A stretch of 64,000 nucleotides of DNA, taken from Phellopilus nigrolimitatus. Its lineage: Eukaryota > Basidiomycota > Agaricomycetes > Hymenochaetales > Hymenochaetaceae. Positions 24,245-37,441 of this stretch are shown in pieces. Where the stretch lies: NCBI GenBank assembly GCA_021029095.1, contig JAJOHG010000013.1, positions 434,001-498,000 on the forward strand, given 5' to 3'. The stretch's first letter is position 1; the number at the start of each line of letters is the position of its first letter. A program made the position numbers and the translations under genes. Below the pieces are notes generated by a model. It made no database searches. It saw only the letters and a program-made list of their open reading frames with translations, and was not told the DNA's origin.

Positions 24245-25759
24245 CTAAATCGACGCATCGCGGTCAGATTCAAAATCCAGCTTCTCGCTCGTGCCATCAA
24301 GCCCATAGACCAATCCCAACGCGGCCTTTGCCGCAGCCTTTCTTCTCTCTTGTTCGTCAGAAATATGAGAGATGTCCTCTTTCATTCCCTCTAAAGCACC
24401 GAGGATACGCGAAAGGTCAAAGGCTGGGACATCCATGTCTAGCTCGCGATCCGGATTGATTTCGGATCCGCGACGCATGCCAGAAACGTCATCTGACGGA
24501 AGTGTATTTGTGATGGATAAAGGCGATCCGGGGAGCGCGGTGAAAGGAGCAGACGAAGATGACGGCGAAGTAGATGAGCCGAAGATACGAGCCGAAGCAG
24601 CGAGAATGTCTGCCCTGCTAGGCAATTCTGGGTCTGAGTCGTCGTCCGGAACGTCTGCTGCATTTTGCACGGACCGGCCTGCAGGCGGAGCAGACACAAA
24701 GTCGGTAAAATCATCATCGAATCCGCCATGAGTATCCTTCGGCGTTCCTATTGATTGATACATGCCAGTCGACCAAGGATCTTCCGACTTCACGGTCGAG
24801 ATAGACTGTGCGTGAGAATATAGCGATGCATAGTCGTTATCATCGGTACCGTCTCCGCCTTCGTTATTATCATCATCTTGCTCAAGCCATTTCTCGAGCT
24901 TCTCCATTTCGCGCTGCATGTTTGATTTTCCTTCATCGCTCGTTAAGTTCGAAGCGCTGGCATTCATAAGGGTTTGGAAGTCGATATCGGTCTCATCAGT
25001 AATAGCTAGATCGGCAGGAGATACGCGCTGTGCTGCCAATCGTGAATGGACGGGCTCTGCTCGAACCATAGAAGGCCACATGATGGTGCTCAGCGCATCG
25101 AGGGCGCGATGAAAACCAGGCGTTGCTGAAAGAGAAAATAAGATAAGAAGTAACAAATATGGAAGAGAAATAACTACCAGTAGAATCAGACAAACTAATT
25201 GGATGTTTATGAACACTTGAGTGTCCGTCGATGTACTCGAAACCGTGTTCGAAGAAGAAATCCTCCAGTTCTTCTTCGGTGTGGGGCGCTAAGTTTATCG
25301 CAAGCGATACTTCAGGCTTGCAAGGAGAAGTATGCTCGGAAACATGCTTCAAATGAGTCCTATAAGGCTGCGAGAGCGATCAGAGGCTGAGCTCAAGAAA
25401 CGATTAAAGAGCTTACTTCGTTTTCCTTCCAAGTATAAATAACGGCAGGTACATCGTCGAGTTCTATAGACTCAAGACCTTCCAGATGGATAGGATGGAA
25501 GTGTACTGGAGCAGTATAGTATTTATTCTTAATTGTCCAGTGAATGACTTCGGAGGTCGGCTGGGCGTCGGAGCTGTCTCCTGAAAGCGCCTTGATGCCT
25601 GGTAGTAGTCAACAAGTTCGATTGTTGCTTCATGTTTTCCAACACGAAGGACATACGGGTAGCAACCTCCCGCGACGTCTCCAGCGACGAAGAGACAACG
25701 ATGATGCGGCACGACGCCGACGAAGGATCGTCCGAGTCCATGTCGTGGTTGTTGGTCAA
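24245..25759 (-). CDS. alpha/gamma-adaptin-binding protein p34 / Irc6-like
   Basis: The N-terminal part reads SASCRIIVVSSSLETSREVATR, then WTIKNKYYTAPVHFH, SIELDDVPAVIYTWKENE and THLKHVSEHTSPCKPEVSLA, followed by EELEDFFFEHGFEYIDG. This is the Rossmann-like, GTPase-related fold of AAGAB/Irc6 proteins, which help assemble clathrin adaptor complexes AP-1 and AP-2. The long C-terminal exon (to 24245) has acidic and Ser-rich disorder and ends with a helical segment LSRILGALEGMKEDIS plus AKAALGLVYGLDG. Several short introns interrupt the first third. The start may be 25759 or the next Met at 25741. It shares a short divergent promoter with the SNF5 gene. Confidence 0.7.
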
Positions 25760-26028
25760 GACGCGTACTTACTGTATTACTTGATATTTTTCCACGGGTT
25801 TTCTTTCGACAGCGTCATCAGTGAGTTCGAGCACGACGTCTTGGACGACCTCAACGCTGTCCTCGAGCCTCTAGACACGTTCTCAAAGCAGTCTTCTGAA
25901 ATTTGTTTGACCATCGTCCGGCGACTGTTAGCGGAAACGCCAACTCTTTTTGCCGAAAGCGACGCGTCGAGCGCGTCGTTGTTACCTTTCCTGATCACCT
26001 TCCAATTACTTCAGCCGTCCGCAACGGG

Positions 26029-27990
26029 ATGGCGCCTCAGCCACCTCCCGGGTCGAGTGTCTTCATGTTGACGGACATGCAGTCGTCGTCCTCTGCTGAC
26101 TCTCAGCTCAAATCTACCCTCAATTCGCTGTCCAACGCTGCTTCGCAACTTCCTTACTCGCCCAGACCTGCATCCGCGACGAAGAGTGAGTCCTTGCGTC
26201 CATGATGCTCATTTGGAAGGTCATGCTGAAATCGTGTGGCTCGAAGGCGGCATGTTTGAGGCAAAGCAATGGTCGGCGGCAACGTTTGAGGCGAAACAGT
26301 GGGCAGGGTCGACGACGCCGGCAAAGACAGCGCCGCGCCCTACTCGGAACAGAACAACCCGAGGAACCCCGGCAGCGTCAACACCTACGCCAGTCCCGGG
26401 TTACATGCAAAACAATAATTATGCGCAGCAAACGCAGCAAGCTTCTCGCTCGTCTGTCGTCCCGCCTCCGCCCAACCCTTCCGCACTTCAGATACCTCGT
26501 CCGCCTATTCCGACGACGCTCCAGGCGCTTACAACGACCTATCCGTCTCGCCTTCGTACAGGTTCGACCCTTCTAATGCAGCCTATTCTCGCGTCCGCTT
26601 CTACTGCAAACACCGGTACGGGCCGCACGGGCACGCGGCGTGGTGGGTTCATCAACTATGCCGAACCAGACTCGGCAGACGAGATCGAACCTGACGCGGG
26701 CGAACGTGAGCGGGACTCGGACGACTCAGACTTCGTCGCGAGCGGAGGGACGCGTACTGCTATCCGCACGACGCGCGGGAGGACGACTGGAGGTGCTAAT
26801 GGGTTTCTCCAATACTCATTCTCGAACGGAAGCCCGGCTCCTCAAACAGCACATGGGAAACACGAACTGGATCAGAGCTATTTGGGGCTGGTCCCTCCGT
26901 CAAAGTTTATCACAACGAAGAGGGCTGAGCCGACGAAACATGACTACCAGTAAGTATACTCAATTATCTTTTGTTCTGACTTCGCTAAATATCAATGATC
27001 CTGTGTTATTAGTTCTCAGGAAGCGCTCGAAAACCAGGCACTTAAGCCTGTTGCTCCCGTCCCAGTGAGGGTTGAGTTTGAAACCGATACGCATCGCATC
27101 CGCGACTGTTTCATGTGGGATTTGAACGACGATCTTATCAAACCAGAGGCATTTGCGCGAATATTTTGCGCAGATCTCGACTTACCAGCGGTTCCGTGGG
27201 TAGAAACCGTGACAAACCAAATCCGTGCACAATTAGAGGAGTATGAGGGTATTGCGAGTATGGATCTGGGCTCAGGCGTAGATGGCTACGCTAAGGAGGA
27301 CGCGGACGACACGATAGATGTAGATGTACCGGAATGCCGGGTTATCTTGAGTGTAAGCGTGTCATTACCTGAATTCTGCTAGGAGATACTCACCCTCTGG
27401 AACAGATTGATGTACAAATTGCAACCCACCACCTGATGGACCACATTGAATGGGATTTACTCTCTCCATTGACCCCTGAAGCGTTCGCACAGCAGCTCTG
27501 TGCCGACATTGGACTAACCGGCGAAGCTGCTCCACTTATCGCACATGCTCTGCACGAAGAAATCCTCAAACATAAGAAGGACGCCATAGAGTGGGGCGTC
27601 ATCGGTGGGGAAACTATATCGTCGCGAGACGTGCTGGACGATTCCGCTGTAGACCGGGAAAAGCGAGAGAAGGGTGGATTGAAAGACAAGACAGGCCTCG
27701 GTCTGGGTCCGGGAAGTTGGGGACGTGCACCGCGCGACGGCCTGGGAAGAGGACCTCGCGCGTTGAAGAGTGTGTGGAAGGACTGGAATGACGCGGAGGA
27801 GTACGCGACTCGGTTTGAAGTTCTCACAGCAGAAGAAGTTGAGAGGAGAGAGGTTGAACGAGAGCGGGCAAGTCGGTAAGTATTTCCGTCAGGTTTGATC
27901 GGTCTCAGTGTGCTGATTGATTTCACGTTTAGCCGCCTGAGGAGGGAGACATCAAAATTCCAGTTTAGCGCGACACGGCGGCGGAGATGA
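26029..27990 (+). CDS. sfh1: Snf5/Sfh1-type chromatin-remodelling subunit
   Basis: This is a SNF5/INI1 domain protein, the core subunit of SWI/SNF or RSC remodellers. Both imperfect repeats of the domain are present: VRVEFETDTHRIRDCFMWDL with PEAFARIFCADLDLP, and IDVQIATHHLMDHIEWDLL with PEAFAQQLCADIGL. Upstream is RRGGFINYAEPDSADEIE, an acidic motif seen in Sfh1-like proteins, so the RSC version is favoured over Snf5. The C-terminus RRLRRETSKFQF is basic. Introns are at about 26194, 26951, 27350 and 27878; the last exon is short and ends at 27990. The first repeat has a small internal duplication, FEAKQW twice, close to an intron boundary, so that acceptor is uncertain. Confidence 0.85.
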
Positions 27991-28474
27991 TTCTGTGTAT
28001 CGTGCCAGGATTCGCATATTTTGTCCACTTATTATATTTATCTGTATTTTGTCACCTGCAATGGGTTTTTTTTCTTCGATTGTTTGCTCACCGAACGACA
28101 TATGCGTAGTCAATCCTTATGGGTCTGTCGGTGAACTCATGAAATAAGATATATCCTGGTGTAAGAGTTACTTCCTAGCACATGAGATATAATTCAGAAG
28201 CAGAAGAAACATTGAAGATGAACCAACCACAGTGGTCTGTGGGGCGGCTACTTTGATTATACATATTGTCGGTTGCAGGTCCGACAAGCAAAAATGCTCT
28301 TTGTACTCGGCCCGCCAACACAGATCACGTTCTTCGTGCCTCTCCACCTGATCGACAAAGGGTACATTATCATGCGGTTTACACGAACCTATATAGCCAG
28401 TGAGGACCAGATGTCGAGTACGAAAGATCGACTCCCCACATTCGAACAAGCAACCTGTGCGCAAAATCGGTACA
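27991..28474. other. intergenic region with the aldo-keto reductase promoter
   Basis: Terminator-side DNA of the SNF5 gene and upstream region of the reductase. Nothing recognisable as a gene was seen. Confidence 0.5.
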
Positions 28475-29717
28475 ATGGCTACACCTCCTAATGTCACGCT
28501 AAACACGGGCGCGAAGATGCCTGCCATCGGTAGGTCATCCCTCAATATATGCAGCTCTATATTTGTAAACAAATTCGATAATTTGTAACAGGCTTGGGCT
28601 GTTGGTCTGGCGATACGCCTGAAGAGCACGAAAGTGCACGACCTTGGATCCTCTCAGCGCTGAAGACCGGTTACCGACACCTCGACACCGCCTATGACTA
28701 TGGCACGGAGGGTGCAATGGGCAAGGCCGTCAGGGACTCTGGGATTCCCAGGGAAGATATTTTTGTCACCACGAAGCTCCCGTGCGTGTCACCATGGCAG
28801 TTTGGTATTCTCATGGATGAATTCTTGTTTAAAGGTTACACCATCATGGCAAAGTTTCCGAGTCTATCGACGAATCGCTCGCGAATGCCGGGTTCGACTA
28901 TTACAATCTCGTGTGCCCCTTTTACTCCTGGTAATATTTGAGAGATAGACTTGACAGAAATTCTTAACAGTGGCTGATGCATTGGCCCCAAGCCATGGCT
29001 AATATCGATGACAAGACAAACCCTCGCCACCCGGGTCCCAATGGCGAACCGGATGGGGGTGAATATGTGATGGCTGACAGCATTACATTCAACGAAACCT
29101 GGGCGGATATGGAGAAAGTCTATGAAAGTGGAAAGGCAAAGGCAATCGGGGTCAGCAACTTTAGCGTGAAAAAGTAAGCTTCTTGCAAACTCTTTCTCAT
29201 CAAGCAAGTTAACTGGATGTTGAAGTTTGAAGAAACTTTTGGAGACTGCCAAAGTTATACCGGCAGTGAACCAGGTCGAGATGCACCCGCATCAAACGCA
29301 ACCGGAACTCCTCGAATTCTGTCGGGAGCATGGGATAGTGCTCACAGCTTACTCTCCGACGGGCTATTCCAGCGTTGCAACTGATCCAACTGTAGTAAAA
29401 CTCTCGGAGAAATACAAGGTTTCTCCAGCGCAAATTAGTCTTGCGTGGCAGCTCGCAAGGGGAACGACAGCGACGCCCAAAAGTACGAATGAAGGGAGAC
29501 AGAGGGCGAATCTGCTGGTACAATTATCATGACCCGTTTACTTATGAAGTCAGAATACTTACCTACCGTTTAGGAATTGCCAAAGCTTTCACCCGAAGAT
29601 GTTGAGCTTCTCAGCTCGCTGAATAAAAATCTACACCTCTGCTACTACCCAGGTCCCCGAGAACGTAATGGACAAAAGGTGGCATTTGGCTGGACGTACG
29701 AGCAGCTGGGATGGTAA
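28475..29717 (+). CDS. aldo-keto reductase
   Basis: This is an NAD(P)H-dependent aldo-keto reductase that reduces carbonyl compounds to alcohols; the physiological substrate is not evident. The protein begins MATPPNVTLNTGAKMPAIGLG. The catalytic tetrad is visible: Asp and Tyr in YRHLDTAYDYGTE, Lys in VTTKLP, His in WLMHWPQ. Further family signatures are IGVSNFSVK, PAVNQVEMHPH and the cofactor-binding region PKSTNEGRQRANL. Short introns lie at 28529-28591, about 28782, about 28909, about 29175 and about 29518. The protein is of normal length for the family, about 320 residues. Confidence 0.88.
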
Positions 29718-29938
29718 ATATCGGCAAGGAATGGACTAAAGGAAATCCTAAGTGCATGTACAAGTAGTTTTTCGCGTCGGTTTTATGATCGGCCACGTGA
29801 ACAGTCTCGATTTACTCGATTTAGGCGTTTCGAACGCGTTACGCGACAAAAACATGCAGGAGCCTTGCGACCGCGTTTCATCTTTCAGTCCCTTTCCTTC
29901 TGCCTTTCTTCAGCCTTTTCTTGTCCAAACCCACCCAT

Positions 29939-31782
29939 GCCATGCTGAAACTGTACTCTTCTGCGCGACGCGCATGCAGGAGAAATGCATCGCAAAAGTT
30001 TGTGGTGCGCGAGCTTGTCTCGTACAGCGCAAAAGCGTTCGTGCCAAATCCAAAAGGCCCAAATATCGAGCTCATCCGCCGGTTGACGCAAGGTGTGCTG
30101 TATTCTTTGGTCTGAGCATTCTCGTCATACCTGAGCCTAAATACGTGTCAGAAAGAGATGGAGATGGAGATGCAGAAGGAGAAGTCTGAAGCGTTTAAAG
30201 TCCGGGCATTCCGACGAGCTATTCGTGTGATAGACCTTCTGCCTGAGGCAATAATCTCTGGAAACGAAGCGATAAATGTGCGTGTTTGAATTGAAACAGT
30301 AAATTGTTTTTATGTTTATGCGTTGCTCAAGATTAATGGGGTCGGTGAAGGCATTGCTCGTAGAATCGACGAATATTTGAACCCGGGTCGCGAGGTGCGT
30401 CGGCAATTTATCCGCGTCTCTTTCTTTCAAAGTGTTGACAGACACCTCTCAGCTCACTCCAAAGCCATCCGAATCTCGACAGATGACAGTAGAGGAAGTT
30501 GAATGTGAAAAGTCACTTTCTGAATTCAGGCGGGTGCCAGGAATCGGGTATGTTTGGTGAATTACAGGCATGGAATCCCGAGATTCTGACGAAACGGATT
30601 TAGACCTGTGAAAGCTCGCAAATTGTTCGAGGCTGGCTGTCGTTCACTGGATGATATGCGAAAGCCGGAATATTTGAGCACGTTGTCTTTGCCTATAAGA
30701 ACTGCTCTCGATTATGTCGAACATTTAGCCCTACGGGTTACTCGAGCTCAGGTTGATGCTGTAATGGTAAAGTTTCTCGTTCGCTCTGTTTTTGTTGTAC
30801 TTAACTAAGCTTTGAAGTGGACTATCAAATCTATAGTATCTTCTGAGTTCAGAATGCACGCAGTGGGCAGCTAGTGAGTTCTGCTAAGTGAGCATTTAGC
30901 ACTCCTGATCGTAATTGACTCTGAACCGGTTATACATAGTCGTCGCGGATTTCCAACATGCTCAGACATCGATGTGATTCTCTTCCATCCCTCATGCGTC
31001 TACGTCCCGCGCCCTGGCGAAAAGTCATCCGCGGGCTTCTCTTCGCCACCAGGATCTACACGGCGCGGCCGTTTGACAAAACAAGTCTCGGCCTCCCGTG
31101 TTAAGCAGGATACACTCTTGCGTGAATTTCTCCTCGGGCCTTTGGAACACGAAGGCGTGCTCGCAGCGACACTCGTGGAGGGCCCACGGAAGTGGCAAGG
31201 AATCGTGCGCATTCCGGGTCCAAACGAGGGTCTTGAGGAGCAGGTTATGGGCATACGGGACCGCAAGGGTACATTCCGTCGCATGGACTTGTCGTGAGTA
31301 ATCATGTGTGATTTCTCAAACAAGCCCAACTTAATCCGGATGATTTACCTCGCAGTCTGTTCCCCTGTCTGTCGAAGGGCGCTGCCCTTCTTGCGACCAC
31401 AGGCGACACGGATTTCAATGCCCACCTTCGTGAGCTGGCGTCGAAGAAGGGTCTGCACCTCAACGAGTTTGGATTATGGCGCTTTTGCAGAAATTCATCT
31501 GTTTCAAACGGAAGCCCCAACGAAATGTCTGACGTAGAGCAACCGACAAACTCGAAATCTGGTTCAGATGGCACTAGAAGACGCGAAGGTGAAGAAGACG
31601 GGCGATGGGAATTGGTCGCGAGTTCGACGGAACAGGAGGTCCTAAACGAGTTGGCTCTTGGGTACGTCGAGCCAGAAAGACGGAACTTCGCGTTTGTGAT
31701 GAGCAGGCCAAGGCATGGGCCAGTACGCAAGACTCAAGGCGTTATTTTAGACAGCGCTGACGCGGTTCTGAAAAGCACATAA
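29939..31782 (+). CDS. family X DNA polymerase
   Basis: This is a DNA repair polymerase of the beta/lambda type. The order is: a short N-terminus MLKLYSSARRACRRNAS that could be a mitochondrial presequence; helix-hairpin-helix ING-VGEGIARRIDEYL; a second hairpin RRVPGIGPVKARKLFEAG; the nucleotidyltransferase core GSYRRGFPTCSDIDV with two metal-binding Asp, assembled across an intron; the third Asp in FRRMDLS; then GDTDFNAHLRELA and KGLHLNEFGLW. No BRCT domain precedes the 8-kDa region, unlike pol lambda or TdT. The region between the DID motif and RRMDL carries a basic insertion (GSTRRGRLTKQVS). About seven introns. Confidence 0.82.
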
Positions 31783-32015
31783 GGCAGGATAAAGACGTTG
31801 GATACGGAGCATAGTAATTATAATTACACGGCTCCTTTGCTAATTGCAATCGCGATCGGAATGACTTTTTTGTTTGAAAGCAGGGTATGTTAGTATGTTA
31901 GCAAGCCCGCGCAGAACAAGATAAAATCACCATGTATGTACATGATCGATTAACACCCAGGCAAAAGAATAACTACTTTTTAATGAGGCATACTCGCGAC
32001 ATCGTCTGCTCGCAT

Positions 32016-35000
32016 TCACAATTCCTCCTCATCTGAATCTGTGTTAATTTCAGATTCAGGGAAATCTTCTACTTCGGTGACTGGACTAGGCTGCTGGGTG
32101 ACTGGATGGTTCGTTACGGCACCGGATTTTGTGGTATGAGAAGCGCGGAATTGGGTGTGTTGAGTTATTGGCTTGGAGACTATCGATTGAACGACTGCAT
32201 ATTTCTTCATCAGAAAGAGCACACCAAGCAGTAACATGAAGGTTACCCACCATTGTGGAACCAGCCACCTTTGTTCGAGTTCCCATTTACCTTTCCGTTA
32301 GTGTTGGCCGCTGCCTGACCAAGAACACCAGCTTGATTGCCACGCAGGCCACCATTCCGCGCAGGAATACCCTCGATCGATGGACCACGTACAGAGAGTT
32401 CGAACATAAGATCGCCGTGGCGATTGAATACGGGGCACGCGATGACGAGCTCGTGGGCGTGCACAAGCAGACCTGACCATGCCCCCTCGAAAGTGGCCCT
32501 TAGCTCGCTCATGAGACCCTCGAAGTCGACAGTGGAGGGGAACTCGTCCCTGAGATGCTTGAAAATCTTTGCATGCGTCGACTCTCCTGGCGCGCCCGGT
32601 GCAAAGTGCGAACTGCGGATTTGCGGTACAATTTGGGCAGATGAAAGGCGTATCTGCAGGCCAGATGCGTCGGAGGAGAAAACGATGTTAGCAGACCAGT
32701 TCGCATGCATCTCCGCACTGGATAGTTAACTAGGTGAGGCAGAACAAAGAAAATAAAGAATGTGAAAGCTCACTTCCAATCCTTGCTTTCACCAACGTAG
32801 GAGAGTCCGAGTCTCATCATACCCTTGATAGAGATGATAAATTTGTCGCTGCGGCTCGTCGGAATTGACAAGACGTTACGAGTTCTGCCTTTATGTTAGG
32901 ACAGCATGTAATTATTCGACGGCGAAGAAAAATCAATAAAATGTCAACTCACAATTAACAGTGTACAATCCGTTACCCTCGAAATCGCCCTCGTACTCAT
33001 ATCGCCACTCATCTCTGTTCCTCCATTCAAAATCGAGGCTCTCGTCGCTGGTGGTGGGGATTTCTCGCCACTTGCACCCGTAGTTTTTCTTCGTCCCGTG
33101 TTTGCTCCACGTCGTCAGCTTGAGAATCCATTCTCCGCTATCGACTCCCGAGAAGCTTGGCACGATTGTTGTATCACGATTGAAGCGCTCGAGCAGCGCA
33201 AGAAGGCGCGCCTCGAGGAATGTCTTACGTGAGAGACATACCGTGCCGTACGGTACCTCCTTTCCGACGCCCGATATCCAATTAACATTTCTTGGAAGCG
33301 GGTGTGTCGGGAGCGGTCGACCATCAGTCATGCCCCTTATAAGGATCGCGTTGCGCTCGAAGATCGCACGGTAGCGTCCGTATAAGCCCTCAATAGGCTT
33401 AGCATCTGTCTCGTAGCTGAAAGGAGCAATCTGGAACTTGAGTGATGTTAGTGTATGAAGCTGGTTGTCGTGGTCGTTTTTGACGCGAGTCGGAATGGTA
33501 TAGAGGACTTGGTGACGCGCGCGCTTAAATGCGGGAAAATAACACATCTGGGTATAGTAGACAAGTGCCTCACGGCGAGCACGGATGGCGCGGTAGTCGG
33601 TACCATCGAGCAAGCCCGGTATAGTCGAAAGGGAAAGATTAAATCTGGTGGCTTCGGGGAGCAATTTCATTCAAGATCTGACTAGCAGGTGAAGATTTAA
33701 AAGAAATAACATACTTGACAAATCGAGGGTGAGTTGGTTCAGTCCAGATGAGTCCTGGCGGCCAAGGCGCTTCAATATCGCTTCCGAGATAGTATCTTCA
33801 GTAGACTCGTCGAGCTTCAAGTCTATTTCGAAAGCAAGGCGCCAGTGGGAAAAGGAATATGGCTCAGAGCTGTAAAACATCGTGTGTAAGTTGCACTATT
33901 TCAACGAAAGACAATGATGTGTACCCTGGCTGGAGACTTTTCCCCGTACCCAGTGTCTTCATGTATCCTTCTACGATATGCAAGTAAAGTATCACGCTGC
34001 AAGAGTCCTCTCTGCAGACGAGCTGCAACTTCGGTGGCCCAAAGCTTGATGCGAAGAACACCTCGTCGCCATGGTCAGGGTGGACAAATGCGAAATCTGC
34101 GAGGCACGTCTCGGCCTCGCGTTCGGGCGATTCCCAAGTTGGTCCCGCGTTCGAGTTCAGAGCACGTCGCGCAGCTTCCCATAAAGCCTTGAAGTGCGCG
34201 TTGATTGCACCCTGCGTTACTGCTGTGATGAGGTCGAAACCTTCCGATTGAGTGTGCGAAAGGATTCGCTTCTGGATAACGCCCCACCGGACGCCGCCCG
34301 TGTGTCCGCACATGGTCTCATCTGGGCATGTGCAGTCATGCACGTGGAAGTCGTTGTCGTCCACGCCCTGGCCATGCTCGCCATCATCACCGGGTTCCGC
34401 TTGATCGTCGACCTCGACATGAACACGCTTATCGTGCTGAAAGATAACAGTCGTTTCGGAGGCCTCGAGAATGGCGAGGTAGTACATGGTGATGTAGCGA
34501 ACCAAAATGGATTTTACGCGAACAAGCACATCGACGTCGTCATACTCTCCGAAGACCGATAAATGCTCGCAAAAACGAGCGGCTAGTGTAAAGGTTATTT
34601 GAGGTGTAAATTTGAAACTGGAGGAGAACATACTTGTGAGATCGAGTCTGATGCGCTTGATAGAGCCCTCATCCGTCACTTCGTCGATGATGTCAACGAT
34701 GAAAGCGAATTTCCAATCCGTCAGCTTGTGAATCGGTTCTCTGGAGACGTAGTTAATACTCTGATTTGATTCAAGATTTGAAGGGATTCGTACTCATTGA
34801 ATGGGCCGACGTGAATGTCTTGTATGTTGAGGTACAGCACAATCTCCCGTTTGCACAGCGGCTGGATGTGGAGAGGACCAAAATACAAGTGCAGGTTCAT
34901 GTCATCGAGAGCGTCCGCCGCAGGAACGCGGAGCTCTGCAAGGAAGCTCTGCGTGATAGTGTCTTGTGAAAGTCCGTGCTCGTCTATGAATGCCGCCGCC

Positions 35001-35886
35001 TGGAGCCATAATCCACGGAGGAATGTATTGATGTCGTTGATGCTGATTCCAAAGAGCGAGTCAGTGGAGAGCGTGCTCTGGCTGATGACTGAGTAGTCAA
35101 TGTGCGCAGTCGTGCTAGAGAGGTTATCAAAGTCCGGAAGCGAGTGGAGCACGTGGTGGCCCGCACGCTTGAGCGTCTGGAGGTAAAACTTGGCAAGGTA
35201 GTGCGTTAGCGCGTTGAGCTTTCGTTCCCCCGCAAAAAGTCCACGCCCGTCCGCGGCAGTAGTAGTATCAGGCAGCTCAGAGAGATCGGGCTCAAATACG
35301 GCGGCTGGCAAAAAGGCCGCTTACTCAGTAGAAGAAGTAAACCAGAAAGGGAAGACGACTGACAATTCATATCCAATACATGGAGGATTACAGTGTAATC
35401 CTCCGAGTTACCGATGGCGGAGCAGCGGATGTTTTCAATAGCTTGTGTGCTGAACGCAATGCGGAATGCTATCGTGCATGCTTCGATTGTTTCATGAAGT
35501 TCTCTGTAAAAATATGAGGACAATTTTAACGAAGGAAAAATCTTACAGAGACAGACGTACTGTTTAGGCGATATCTTCGTTATATCAAGATTGTAATGAC
35601 CCTCCTGAAGATCAAGGAAAAGGATCACCTCATGGTTGCAGACAAACTCAATACGCGGGCGGCCGAACTTCGCAAAGAACGGTAGGTCGAGTCGCGAAGG
35701 CTGGTAGCGGCTGTGTTTTCCGGGTCCATAGAATTCAAATAAGCACGTCCCGTACTCAACGGCACTCATCGTCGGCTTGAAACCTGTACCATGCTTCTCG
35801 GTACATTTCTGCGCATTCTCATACAGTGCGCCGAGCTGGCTGTTGATGTAATGTGAGGAGCTTTCGGCTCGGTTTCCAAGACACAT
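32016..35886 (-). CDS. large modular protein of unknown function
   Basis: One multi-exon gene starting MCLGNRAESSSHYINSQLG at 35886. At least three units share a pattern: an aromatic stretch FGxPxIxxVC or FGPLHIQPLC, followed by a run of alternating hydrophobic residues ending in a repeated E/D-x-H motif. Examples are FGRPRIEFVCNHEVILFLDL, FGPLHIQPLCKREIVLYLNI and FGPPKLQLVCREDSCSVILY. The C-terminal third reads WRLAFEIDLKLDEST, RARHQVLYTIPTR, YEYEGDFEGNGLYTVNC and MHANWSANIVFSSDASG. The end is uncertain. One reading gives a hydrophobic segment WWVTFMLLLGVLFLM and an acidic tail DSDEEEL; the other splices that segment out. I do not recognise the family. Confidence 0.6.
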
Positions 35887-37441
35887 TTTGACGAGAGGAC
35901 AAGTTTGATCAGGGAGGGCAATATGGGGATGGGGTATGTTAGATGAGGGGTTGTTGGAAGCTATTTATACGCCTTCAGAACCGAAAATAAAAGTACAGGT
36001 CGCAAGGAGCAGTAACATCCTTCTTGTCAATGGTTCCTCTCGGACTTATGAAAAACACGCATTGCAAAGCCGCGCGGTCCGATTCTCCAATTAGTCCAGT
36101 AAACAAAAGAAGCGCGCTTGTTTGTGATCGATACTGATGACGACGGCACCTTTGATCGGCTTTTGTCAAAACAGAGCTAGAGACTAGGAGAATATGCCTT
36201 GAGGAATCTAGGAGGTTGAGGCTGAGCGCTACGATCCTTCGGATAGCGGCCAAATAGTTAATGAGTCGCAGAAAACATGATTCCAAAACAAACGATTGGC
36301 CCATGACATGAGCTTCGATAACATGTCTCATCCACTGACCTCGACATGACGCCTTAACTTCCCTTCCTTTGGTGACCCGCAGCTGTTTACAAGGTGCGGA
36401 TATCTGCCAGCCATCTGTGGCGTTTTAGATTGATTTCGCCCGAGTATAAAGTATTTTCTTCGTAGACAAGCAAGGTCAAACCTGGTATTGTTTGAGGGCT
36501 CCAAATGAGAGTGTAGGAAAAAAGAGGCATCAGAAAGTCTAGCATAAACCAGACAAAGATCAAGAACTTCGGTCTTGCGCCATGGGCCGCGTAACCTTCC
36601 CTTTACTCCAGGTAGCAGAACTCTTCACAGAAGGTTTTGACAATGCTGCTTATGCGTGTTCGTAACTTCGTGATAGAACAGCATCGGCATATAGAGCCAC
36701 AGAGTGCCGGTACGCAATTGGCGCCCACAGGATAGCGTTGGCGCAGAAAGTGAGGCTTATCCAATTTGACATGCCCGAGAAGTGTCTGCAGCGACCTCGA
36801 GTAAATTCAGACATGGTACGCGCGCCATTGGAGACAGCCGCAAGCACTAGCAAAAGATCGAGGACCTCTCAATGATTCCGTTAATTGTTTTGAGCCTGGT
36901 GGCTCGCACTGATAATCAATCCGATGAGCAGAGTAGAGTACACAGGAAAGTTAAGGCACAACGCACGTCGTCACGGTTCAGCTCGAAGTGCCACTTCAAT
37001 CAGCAGCACTTCTTCACCGGAACCACGGCCCATTATATCGTCTCGACGATACCTTGTCTTCCAGCATGATGTGACTTGTGAGCAGAGAGGTGGATCGTGG
37101 TTGGATGTCGGCGACCTTCAAAAATCCTTCGACGCCGTCGCACCGGCACCGGCAGTCGCCGAGGAAGTGTGCTTGTGTGGATAGCGCGTATCGCTCGAGT
37201 CCTCGTCGCCGTTAATGTTAAAGTCAACAGCGTCTGTCGGCGGCGCAAAAACGTGTTGATTATCTAGTCAGATCTCATATACATATGTATTGATGCGTAG
37301 ATAGTATAGGTATCCTGTATGCTATGTCTACACAACGCCAAACGACGAAGCACAGAGCGAGTCTACTTATCAAATCAAGAAATATTAGCGAATACATGGT
37401 TATTCAAACGCGCCTATGCCCTTTCTCAATTAATAATATAA
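35887..37441. other. intergenic region with possible gene relics
   Basis: No complete exon chain. The minus strand has scattered short open segments: one hydrophobic at 36650-36853 (NWISLTFCANAILWAP) and one hydrophilic near 37130-37260 ending ATASKDF before a stop. They cannot be joined into a protein I would defend. Confidence 0.4.

Noticed and set aside
36650..37260. Possible seven-helix mating pheromone receptor remnant on the minus strand
   Set aside because: One hydrophobic segment (NWISLTFCANAILWAP) and a hydrophilic tail are suggestive, but frames are broken and no further helices can be placed.
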